Assembly: GCF_027172205.1 (NCBI RefSeq)
Contig: NC_070603.1
Coordinates: 7,056,501 to 7,120,500, forward strand
Origin: Podarcis raffonei
Taxonomy: Eukaryota; Chordata; Lepidosauria; Squamata; Lacertidae
Direction of reading: 5' to 3'
Length of the DNA: 64,000 bases
Part shown: piece by piece, positions 24,844 to 35,300 of the stretch
How the letters are laid out: every line of letters begins with the position of its first letter
How positions within the stretch are numbered: the first letter of the stretch is position 1
The notes under the pieces: generated by a model
What the model saw: the letters and a program-made list of their open reading frames with translations, nothing else
Told to the model about the DNA's origin: nothing
The model's database searches: none
Position numbers and translations under genes: made by a program

Positions 24844-25889
24844 GTTGGAGAGTAGCGGGAAGGCGTTGCGCGCCTTCCTGCTGCCCCCCATCCTCTGGGG
24901 CTGGCGATGGGGGAAGCCCTGCTTTCCCCACCGCCAGCCTCCAACCCGGGTTGGAGAGTAGCGGGAAGGCATCGCTGCCTTCCCGCTGCCCCCCATCCTC
25001 TGGGGCTGGCGATGGGGGAAGCCCTGCTTTCCCCACCGCCAGCCTCCAACCCGGGTTGGAGAGTAGCGGGAAGGCATCGCTGCCTTCCCGCTGCCCCCCA
25101 ATCTCTGGGGCTGGCGATGGGGGAAGCGCTGCTTTCCCCACCGCCAGCCTCCAACCCGGGTTGGAGAGTAGCGGGAAGGCATCGCTGCCTTCCCGCTGCC
25201 CCCCAATCTCTGGGGCTGGCGATGGGGGAAGCGCTGCTTTCCCCACCGCCAGCCTCCAACCCGGGTTGGAGAGTAGCGGGAAGGCATCGCTGCCTTCCCG
25301 CTGCCCCCCAATCTCTGGGGCTGGCGATGGGGGAAGCGCTGCTTTCCCCACCGCCAGCCTCCAACCCGGGTTGGAGAGTAGCGGGAAGGCATCGCTGCCT
25401 TCCCGCTGCCCCCCAATCTCTGGGGCTGGCGATGGGGGAAGCGCTGCTTTCCCCACCGCCAGCCTCCAACCCGGGTTGGAGAGTAGCGGGAAGGCGTCGC
25501 ACGCCTTCCCGCTGCCCCCCAATCTCTGGGGCTGGCGATGGGGGAAGCGCTGCTTTCCCCACCGCCAGCCTCCAACCCGGGTTGGAGAGTAGCGGGAAGG
25601 CATCGCTGCCTTCCCGCTGCCCCCCAATCTCTGGGGCTGGCGATGGGGGAAGCGCTGCTTTCCCCACCGCCAGCCTCCAACCCGGGTTGGAGAGTAGCGG
25701 GAAGGCGTCGCTGCCTTCCCGCTGCCCCCCAATCTCTGGGGCTGGCGATGGGGGAAGCGCTGCTTTCCCCACCGCCAGCCTCGAAGCCGGGTTGGAGAGT
25801 AGCGGGATGGCGTTGCGCGCCTTCCTGCTGCCCCCCATCCTCTGGGGCTGGCGATGGGGGAAGCGCTGCTTTCCCCACCGCCAGCCTCA
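24844..25889. repeat. 105-bp hairpin minisatellite, 10 units
   Basis: Units start at 24844, 24950, 25055, 25160, 25265, 25370, 25475, 25581, 25686 and 25791, so the period is 105-106 bp. Each unit contains three palindromes: GCGGGAAGGCA..TGCCTTCCCGC, GGGGAAGCGCTGCTTTCCCC flanked by GGCTGGCG/CCGCCAGCC, and CCAACCCGGGTTGG. Central units are almost identical and edge units diverge (GTTGCG or CCATCCTC variants). Confidence 0.95.
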
Positions 25890-26070
25890 AAGAGCAGACT
25901 CTCCTGGCTTCAGCGGAAGCAACGCAAAGCCTCCGGAGCGCAGGCTTCGGAGGCTTTGCCTTGCTATCGCTGAAGCCAGGGAGCCTGCATTCGCTCCATA
26001 GGACGCACACACATTTCCCCTTCATTTTTGGAGGGGAAAAAGTGCGTCCTATAGAGCGAAAAATACGGTA

Positions 26071-27256
26071 CTTCCAACCTTATTCAGTAGACCTTTACGG
26101 TATTCGGTTGTATGATGTGCGCTTGTGTATCTTGTCCTATCAGAGTTCAGTGGAAGAACAGATGCTTTGCATGAAAAAAGATCTCAAGTTCAACCCCTGC
26201 AGGGCCGTCTTAAGCATATCCAGCGCCGTGGTGCAAATATCTCTCCGGTGCTGCCCCCTCTCCATTTCCCAGAGTTGTCAACCTTTTTTGGGGGGGGGGA
26301 CTTCAGTCTGGCTCGTTTACATCGCGTGGTCCGATGCGCACTCGGCGCTGTACATAAGAGGCGCCCGGATCGCAGCCCAGATGGCCTCCTGCGAAGCCTC
26401 CCTCTAAGTGCCTGGCGCCCCTTACCTGCCCCCGTCTGGGGAAGTCCTCGCAACAGGAAGGCCAGCAAGCAGATCAGGTGGCTCACCTGCTGTCCCATCC
26501 TCACTCTGAACCAGGATTGCACAGGGCGCTTCCCTGCTCCACCCTCCGACTCCGCATGGAAGTGCGCAGGCAGCGCCGTGGCCAGAGAGGGGTGGGAGAG
26601 ACACGCCCACCCCACCCCACAACTGCCCCCGATTGCACCTGCCAGGCACCCAGGCAGCCCCGGCGGGAGGGGACGCAAAGCAGCCCAAAGCAGTCCAAAC
26701 ACAGTGTGCTGCAATGGGTGGCTAAGAGGAGAGGAGCGGGTTGCCCCATAGCGGGGAAGGGGGCGCGTTCTGACTCTCCTTCCCAGTCACTCAGCCTGTG
26801 GCACCCTCCAAGATCTGGCGCCCGGGTGCCCCATGCCACTAACGTCTATGGGTAAGATGCCCCTGAATCCCTGGCATATCCAGGTGTGAATGAATCTTGT
26901 CTGAAGCCTGCCAGTTGCTGTAGACCAAGAGTAGGCAATGTGATGCTCTTCAGATGTTGATGAACTGCAACTCCCTAACCATCGGCCATGCTGACTGGTG
27001 CTGGTGGGAGTTGGGGTCCAACAATATCACCACATTGTCGTAACCTGTACTGATGGACCAATAGACTTCCATAAGGCAGTTTCCTAGCACCCTGATCCTA
27101 CCTATCCACCAGATCTTCACTCTTAGTGGTATCACACATATTTGGCTATATATGCAGACCCTACAAGTGTCCATTTTCTCCAGGGATGTCCCTGATTTAG
27201 AGAAGTTGTCCTGGTTTCTGATTTGATCCTGGTATGTCCCACTATTCCTTAGGATG
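26071..27256. other. Intergenic; GC-rich 26210-26840
   Basis: 26210-26840 is GC-rich, with overlapping frames up to about 208 residues on both strands but no domain and no splice context. It reads like a decayed repeat ('AACCTTTTTTGGGGG' and 'CATGCCACTAACGTC' edges). 26930-27040 is a weak hAT-like palindrome. Confidence 0.35.
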
Positions 27257-27317
27257 TCCCTATTTTCATTGGAGAAATGTTGGAGGTTATGGAGTTATCT
27301 GACCCCCCCCCCCAAGC

Positions 27318-27447
27318 TGTCTGAAGGCAGCCCTGTATAGGGAAGGATTTTTTTTAAGGTTTAATGTTTTATTGTGCTTTTATATGTGTTGGAAGCTGCC
27401 CAGAGTGGCTGGGGCAACCCAGTAAGAGGTTTGGGGTGTAAATAGTA
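27318..27447 (+). mobile_element. CR1/L2-clade LINE 3' end, short
   Basis: CTGTCTGAAGGCAGCCCTG through GAGTGGCTGGGGCAACCCAG: the last about 130 bp of the same family. It is flanked on both sides by a similar sequence (GATGTCCCTATTTTCAT) at about 27257 and 27468. Confidence 0.65.
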
Positions 27448-27505
27448 AAATTAGCATTATGGAATGTGATGTCCCTATTTTCATCGGATAAGTATTGGAG
27501 GGTAT

Positions 27506-29451
27506 GTATATATAAGAACACAAGTTCGGTCTCCAGCATTTCCAGTTAAATGGTCTCAGAGAGTAGGACTGGAGGAAGACCTCTGCCTAAGATATAAGAG
27601 AGACATTAATCGGAGATCACAGCACTGGCCTAGTTGGATCAATGTTCTGAACTGGCACCATATGGTAGTGGACTTTGCACTGCAGTGGACAGCAGTCCTC
27701 ATCATTTCTGACCATCAGCCATGCTGGCTGAGACTGACAGGCGTTTTGGTCCAACAACACGAGGGCACAGTTTCCCTATTAATGGTATAAGAAGACATAT
27801 TCATGATTTTGGCACTGCTGCAGTGGTGCTTACGCCACACAGTGGAGAGAATGGTGGGAAACCAGAAACTCTCATTTCATGAAGTGTCAAATGGCCCTTT
27901 GGGGCTCTACTGGACCATTTCCACTTTTTTGTGTATGGTCCAGTTCTGAGACAACATGAGTCTGGTGAAATGTGTCTCTCAACTGTGCTTGTGAGGGAGC
28001 AGACAATGCTGTAGCTTTGTTGAAACTACCTAGGTGTGGAATTGATTGGGGCGAGGATGAGAAACCACTGGGTGCTCCATATAAGCCACTCTGAGCTTTC
28101 TAAGTATCAGTGGTGGTGGCGGTGTTGTTTTCCCATACCATAAAAAACTAGAGTCCTTTCTTGCACATGCATGCCTTTGTGGTTAAGGTGAACTGAGCTT
28201 TCCCTAGGCATAGAGGATCTGGGGTTCCCACCCTTCGGCTAGGGCCTCCCTACCACACACTTTTCTTCTTTCAAATAAGAATTGCGTAATTGAACATTCT
28301 CACTGTGGTCATTTCTTTTCCTTTTGTATATTGTTCTTCCATTCTGGAGGGTTCTAAGGAACTGCATGCTGGAACTTGTGATCAAACCTGCTTTAAAAAA
28401 AACAGACACACACACAAAAAAACTGGGGAGGAATTATCTTCCTGGTGAGTCTTGAGATTGAAATGTGGGTAACTGCAAACCAGGGCTGAACATGGCTAGC
28501 ATGTTTTGTGGCAAAATAGGTTGTTTCATATCACTTGTCCCTTCTGCTCCCTGATTGCTGGTCCCACCACTGCTCTGTACCAGGATTCATTGCTGAAACA
28601 CACTGTCAATGACTCCAACTCTAGCACATGATTTGGTGTGCCAATCATGCCTTACTGGATTCCACCTTCGCCCTCTTGGGAAAAACCCCCACCCCATTAT
28701 CATTAATAACTATTAAGTTATAGTATTTGCTTTACCTATTTAATTAATTTATATACCACTTTATCATTTAACAGTCTAAGCTGTCTACAAATCCCAGCAA
28801 AAAAAAAGAAATCAGTCTTGGCCCTGATCAAGCCAACACCGAGTTAGTTTCACATTTATTATGGCATAAGCTTCAGGGAAGACCCTTGCAAAGCAGATCT
28901 CTGCAGTGCAGCTTCTCCTTCCTGCCTGACCATCCTGCCCTTCTTCCCCAACCAACCTTTGTTCCAGCTTCCTGCCCAACTAACTTCCTGCCCCTCAACA
29001 GTCCCAGATTGCTATGGGTGGCCAGAACCAAGCCAAGACCACCTGCAACTGAATCCCCCCGACTCAGGCCAAGCCAGATCTCCACCACAAGTCAGCCAGA
29101 TGCAGTTCGGGATTTAGCTAACTGTCATATTGCCAGAATGTTACCACGAACAACATTTTGCTTGTGGAATGATCCTGGGAAAAGTTACCTGAGGGGCCAC
29201 AGATATTGTGGGGCCTGGACCCCAAAGGTGCAATTTAAAATGTTTAAAACTAAGAAGTAAATTCCTCAGCTTCGTATATGTGGAGAAGAGGGCAAGGAAC
29301 AGCTGTTCATAGGGCTTTCGCATAAGCTTTCCCTCATCTACCATTTAAGAGACTACTCATCCCCCAGAACTCCAGCATCTTGAGTTTCCAGGAGAGCAAC
29401 TGGAGATAATATCAGTCTTGTGGATGCAGCTCTCCACACCAGTTCTCTTTT
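27506..29451. other. Intergenic, mostly unrecognised
   Basis: 27522-27660 resembles the middle of the third SINE family on the plus strand, and 27660-27770 a weak hAT-like palindrome. 28140-29440 shows no gene. Short poly-A and CA runs lie near 28390-28420. Confidence 0.35.
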
Positions 29452-29828
29452 AGTAATGGGTGCTTTTGAATTATGGTGCTGGAGGAGACTCTTGAGAGTC
29501 CCATGGACTGCAAGAAGATCCAACCTATCCATTCTTAATGAAATCAGCCCTGAGTGCTCACTGGAAGGACAGATCCTGAGGCTCCAGTACTTTGGCCACC
29601 TCATGAGAAGAGAAGACTCCCAGGAAAAGACCCTGGTGTTGGGAAAGATGGAGGGCACAAGGAGAAGGGGACGACAGAGGACGAGATGGTTGGACAGTGT
29701 TCTCGAAGCTACCAGGATGAGTTTGACCAAACTGTGGGAGGCAGTGGAAGACAGAAGTGCCTGGCGTGCTCTGGTCCATGGGGTCACGAAGTGTTGGACA
29801 CGACTAAATGACTAAACAACAACAGCAA
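29452..29828 (+). mobile_element. Bov-B LINE 3' end
   Basis: A plus-strand copy that keeps a long frame ([18 protein letters not shown], then [18 protein letters not shown]) and ends in ACAACAACAGCAAC. It lies about 500 bp upstream of keratin B's TATA box. Confidence 0.85.
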
Positions 29829-30321
29829 CAACTTACAATGGGCAGTTTATCTAACCCTGCCAGCCTGCACAAATTCATGCATTCAAGCTCTGCAGAATTG
29901 CCAGTGCTTGAGAAAGTTACCAGCTCTTGGCCACACTTTCTGACGCTTAGGTGTGCCCATCCCTGCCTTCAATTTAGGGAGGACAGTGAAGAATAGGCTG
30001 TCACCTTCACAGAATTGAGTAAGTGGTTTTGCCATGAGATATAGCACCGGCCTGCTTTCTTCTCGTTCCCCAGCTCAAGTACAAATTGAACTCATTAACA
30101 CTGCCAGTCTCCAACAGAGGCCAGGGAAGGTGGTCATTATCTTCAGATGACAAGCAAGCCTTGCTGAGACTCTTGTACTTCCATTCATCCTTTTGTGTAT
30201 GGGCGTGTGTGGCATGGCAGGGTGATGTCACCACCCAGAAAAGCCGCAGGGCATGCCCAGCCCCATTAATCAGAAAGATGATCCATCTTAAATCATGCAA
30301 CCAATCCCACTTTCTTCAGAA
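29829..30321. promoter_or_regulatory. Upstream region of keratin B
   Basis: About 490 bp between a Bov-B copy and the TATA box, without recognised repeats. This is the likely proximal promoter, but no specific factor site can be supported by eye. Confidence 0.35.
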
Positions 30322-30425
30322 TATAAATAAAAAGAAGAGCCCTTAAGTCCCAGAGAAAGCAAGTGCACACGCCTCTGTCTCATCACCTATCTGTGCTCTC
30401 TCCTGCTCTCTCCACGCCAGTCAAA
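30322..30425 (+). promoter_or_regulatory. TATA box and 5' UTR of keratin B
   Basis: TATAAATA at 30322-30329 lies about 100 nt upstream of the keratin ATG at 30426. This is the usual arrangement of keratin genes: a TATA box, then a leader of roughly 70 nt. Transcription would start near 30350-30355. Confidence 0.75.
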
Positions 30426-32272
30426 ATGTCTCACCAAACTTCAGTGAAGATCCAGAGGAGAGGCTTCAGCAACTCCTCTGCCATCGTGCCTGGCTGTGGC
30501 CGCACCAGCTTCACTTCGCGCACTGTAACCAGAGGTGGAAGCTGTGGTGTTGGTGGTGCTGGTTTTGGTAGGGTCAGTGGCGGCGGTGGCGGCGGCTTTG
30601 GCAGCCGAAGCCTCTGTAATCTTGGTGGATTTAATAGGGTCGCAGCAGCTGGTGGTGCTTCCAGCACTGGTTACGGTTACGGTTGTGGTTACGGTGGTGG
30701 CCTTGGCAGTGGATTTGGGCTTGGTGGTGGAGCAGGTGGCAGCTATGGGCTGGTTGGAGCTGGCTTTGGTGGTGGGAGAGGCGGTCCCGGCTTCCCTGTT
30801 TGCCCACCTGGTGGGATCCAAGAAGTGACCATCAATCAGCAGCTGCTGGCACCTATCAACTTGGAGATTGACCCCAACATACAGAGAGTCCGCAAAGAGG
30901 AGGGGGAGCAAATCAAGACGCTCAACAACAAATTTGCATCCTTCATTGATAAGGTGAGAAGTCAGATTTCATGAATGCCTTATCCTGCGACCCTTGAGTT
31001 GTTTCAAACCATTCAGTCGCTTTATTTCTGCTACTCTCCTTCATTCTAGCTCAGGCCACTATCACCATTTAACACAGGCACTACCAGCCATGTGCTCAGT
31101 GGCACAGAGCTGTCAACTTTTTATTGGCCGTGCTTTTGATTCTGAGAGCAGCACTTTCTGGAAAAAAACTGCAGCCGGTCCTTTTTTGTTTGTTTGTTTT
31201 GCCATGGACCTAAAGTGATCAGGAAACCTTCTAGAGCTGTGATTGTATTATGCTTGAAATTAACATGGCTTCAAGGCAAACTTGCAGATTCTTTCTTGGG
31301 AAGAGCATCTGAGCACTCAGTAATTTCAATAAGGTTGTTGAAATTCCATATAACCCCTTTACTTGGATAACAGTTTCAAGTTGCTGTTAGGCACTTGTCC
31401 AAGGCTGGTAAAATATGTTGGCAAGCAGAGTCCAGAAACATGGAGGGGTGAAGGAATTCTACCCCAGAGGGTTTGCATTTGATGCAGAAAGCAGGGCTGG
31501 AGGGAGAGGTGACTCATGGTGAATAGCAGTGATGGATAGGAGAGAGTCAAATAGCAGCACTGAAGATGCATGCAGGATGAGCCTTGAGTGGTTCACGGGG
31601 CTCATTCATTCATTCATTTGCTCACATTCGTAATTTGCCTCATCCCAAAGTTTGAATGCAGGTAATAATATATTAAGAGTGATTGTATTAACAGCCTGAT
31701 CCTGTGCAAGCTTGCTTTGAAATAAATCTCAGTGTTCAGGGGGACTCACAGGTAAATGTGCTCAGCACTGCAGCCTTAAAAGCCTCATTAAAAGTTAAAT
31801 CAAATCAATTAAAACACAATGCAAAAATAATGTTATTTGCTTTACATCCTTGCAATTCTACCCCACTTTTCCTCCAAGTAGCTCAAGGTGAAATGCATAG
31901 CCCAGCAATCCTATTTTGTCTTCACAACAGCCCTGTGAGGTAGGTCAGACTGAGAGAGAGAGAGAGTGATTGGATCCATGGTAACCCAGTGAGCTTCGTG
32001 GCTGAGAAGGGATTTGAATTTCCAGTCTTAGTACATATCCTAATGGCAACAACCAAGCTCCCTTAAAAGATGCTCAATCCTGAGCACAGATGAAGTTCGA
32101 TGAGGGATGGGGAAGGGGTTCCATATAACTCAAATAACTCAAAACTTAAAAGGTTTTCTTAATGTGTATTACTTAAATGGATGCAAAATCTGAGTTATCT
32201 CTGTGTGTGTGTTTGTGTGTGTATAGATAGATGATAGATAGATGATAGATGATAGATAGATAGATGATAGAT

Positions 32273-32342
<70 letters not shown>

Positions 32343-35300
32343 GATAGATAGATAGATAGATGATAGATTAGATAGATAGATAGATAGATAGATGATAGAT
32401 AATGATAGATAGATGATAGATGATAGATAGATAGATAGATGATAGATAGATAGATAGATAGATATAGATAGATGATAGATAGATGATAGATAGATAGATA
32501 GATAGATGATAGATAGAAGATAGATATAGATAGATAGATGATAGATAGATATAGTTATTTCAACCCAGCCTATATGTGTACTTAGGGTTAGACTCCACTC
32601 AGTGTGGAATTTCCCTATGTGCCTTAACACTTGACTCTGCGTATTGCTAAAAGAGCCTTTAATACAACTAGTGGTCATATTAACTGTGGCCTAAGATCAG
32701 CATTAGAAGCCTTGCCATTAAGAGACTGGCAGGCACCAAAGACAGGGTCAGTTCAGCCCTGGCTTATGGAATTTATTTCTAAGGGAAGTGTGATTGGCCT
32801 TCTCTGTGCCAGTCTTCAAAAAGACCTTGAGGATAAACTAAGATAGTTTCATTCATGCCACTGCTGGGTTCTAGAGCATTGGTTTTAGTTTATAGAACTT
32901 TGTGTTTATTTTTGTACTAGGCTAAACATCCTTTTAAGAGTTACCTAATTCATACTTAACTGGCTTTTTGTTGTTTCGATTTTGGTTGTTTTCGTTGTTT
33001 TATCTGCCATACATTTGTAAGCTTCCTAGAAATTGCATCATCCTGTAAGGCAAATGAACAACATAAGTAAAATAGAACATAAGTCTTGTTACCTGAACGA
33101 TTTGCAGGAAACTAGCTTGTAACTCCTTCTGTTGTGCATGATCTAGGATGTCCTTCCAATCAACTGCAGTAAATACCTCCAGTATTTAGGCTTAGATTAA
33201 TGCTTTTCAAGTGGGACCCAAACTGTTGAAATTAATGGCCCAAATTAACGTCACCTTCCCAGCCCTTCTTTCTTCCTCAGCAGCAGAAACACACAAATAC
33301 CAACACTGAAGAAACATATGTCTCCCCCCCCCCCCATGCTTAATGTGAATATACCTAGGCAATAATAGAATTTAATCATGAGATACAGGAAGGGAACACA
33401 ATTTAGAAGGGGCAATGTGGGAATCTGTTTCTTCGAGGGTCCTTCAATGGTGTGTTGCTGGCTTGGTAAAAGGAAGGAAGGAAGGTCCTCATTATGAGAC
33501 TAACCCAGGCATGGGCAAACTTGGCCCTCCAGATGTTTTGGGACTACAGTTCCCATCATCCCTGACCACTGGCCTGTTAGCTGGGGATGATGGGAGTTGT
33601 AGTCCCAAAACAGCTGGAGGGCCGAGTTTGCCCATGCCTGGACTAACCCAATATTATGTCAGGACTCACCTGTAAGGAGAGACTCACACTTAGGAAAATA
33701 GGAAGCTGCCTTGTATTGTGTCAGGACAGTGGCCCATCTAGCTTAATATTGTCTACACTGACTGGCCGTGGCTCCCTGGGGTATCAGATGAGGGGCATGA
33801 CCTTTCCTACCTTAGAATGCCAGGGATTGAACCAGTAAACCATCTGCATGCAGAGCAGTAACTCGGCCACAGAGCGATGGCCCTTGCCAGTTTGTGAAAC
33901 ACTTGCTTAGCATCCCCATCAGAGTGTGACTTTCGTTTAGTCATTTAGTCGTGTCTGACTCTTCGTGACCCCATGGACCAGAGCACGCCAGGCACTCCTG
34001 TCTTCCACTGCCTCCCGCAGTTTGGTCAAACTCATGCTGGTAGCTTCGAGAACACTGTCCAACCATCTTGTCCTCCGTCATCCCCTTCTCCTTGTGCCCT
34101 CCATCTTTCCCAACATCAGGGTCTTCTCCAGGGAGTCTTCTCTTCTCATGAGGTGGCCAAAGTATTGGAGCCTCAGCTTCAGGATCTGTCCTTCCAGTGA
34201 GCACTCAGGGCTGATTTCCTTAAGAATGGATAGGTTTGATCTTCTTGCAGTCCACTTTTAGAAATGGTTAATGATGCCGTAGGTCTTTCTGCTTCCAGGT
34301 GCGTTTCCTTGAACAACAGAACAAAGTGCTGGAAACGAAATGGACATTGCTTCAGGAGCAGGGCCAGAAAACAATCCGAAAAGACACTGAGCCCCTTTTC
34401 GAAGCTTACATCAACAATCTGAGGAAACAGCTCAGCTGCCTGGAGAGTAACAAAGGAAGATTGGCTGGAGAACTCAGCAACATGCAGAACCTAGTTGAGG
34501 ACTTCAAGCACAAGTAAACCTCTCTCTTCCTCACAGTTTGTTTTCGATGTCTTCCTTCTCTTCTGCATCTCCTCCCCTTTCTGCTAAAGCCACAATTCAC
34601 ACAAGCAAACAGCTTAACAGCAACCTCAAATGCAACACGCACACTGTGGCAGTCTGTGCATGCACAGCATAACATCTGCCATGTGGTTTGACCACATGGT
34701 GGATTTCAACAGGCTTGGTTTACAGGCCATGCAGGTCTTTTCTTTGCCAGTTGTGGTGCAGATTGGCCCTTTGTGATCAATAACCTCTTAGATACCATCA
34801 GTGCCATTCCAAACTTCTTTAAGCATTGCAGCCATCTCTTAACTGTTTTTCCTCTCTGTCTGTCCTGCCCAAACAGATATGAAGATGAGATCAATAGGCG
34901 TACAACTGCAGAAAATGAGTTTGTCACCCTCAAGAAGGTGAGTGTCTGTAGACAGCCCATGGGGAAATAGTTTTGCTGTGAGCGGTAGTAATCCTTTGCT
35001 ATTGTATCCCACAAACCCTGAAGACAACTAAGTTTAAAATATATTTCTACAAACAAAGCTGTAATCATTCACTGTTGCTAGGCCACAGTCCTTTGTTTTT
35101 AAGAGACACATGTAAGTGTGTGTGTGTTGTTGTCCATAGAATGGATATATCACTCATTATTAGTGATGTAATGGATATATCACTCATTATTAGTGATGTA
35201 ACTGGCATTAGCCAATAGGTGCCCGCCACAGTCATGCATCTGTACCCCACAGAGCACACTCATGGTAGTAAGTAATCAATTTAGGAGCTGGACCACCCTC

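Larger units (their letters stand above)
24132..26068. mobile_element. 1.94-kb mariner-like MITE with hairpin array
   Basis: Ends CCGTATTTTTCGC and GCGAAAAATACGG, with TA at 24130-24131 and 26069-26070. The outer arms match the 259-bp MITE at 22133. Between them are GC-rich inverted duplications at 24215-24840, the 105-bp array at 24844-25889, and a terminal hairpin CTGGCTTCAGCG..CGCTGAAGCCAG (about 25910-25980). No transposase frame is seen; open frames here result from the periodicity. Confidence 0.8.

Noticed and set aside
24844-25889. CRISPR-like array of regular repeats
   Set aside because: Units are contiguous with no unique spacers, and the DNA is vertebrate. This is a minisatellite.
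24495-26025. Long open frames (up to 447 residues) on both strands
   Set aside because: The 105-bp period is a multiple of three, so any frame open in one unit stays open through the array. They occur on both strands and in several frames, with purely repetitive translations.
26125-26839. Overlapping GC-rich frames of 100-208 residues
   Set aside because: Present on both strands, with no recognisable domain, splice context or promoter; GC-rich DNA has few stop codons.
30431-30911. Antisense and shifted frames over keratin B exon 1
   Set aside because: They are shadows of the Gly-rich head coding sequence; the keratin frame is clear from motif and splice structure.
32169-32678. 169-residue frame rich in Ser-Ile-Tyr-Leu
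   Set aside because: It is the translated (GATA)n microsatellite.
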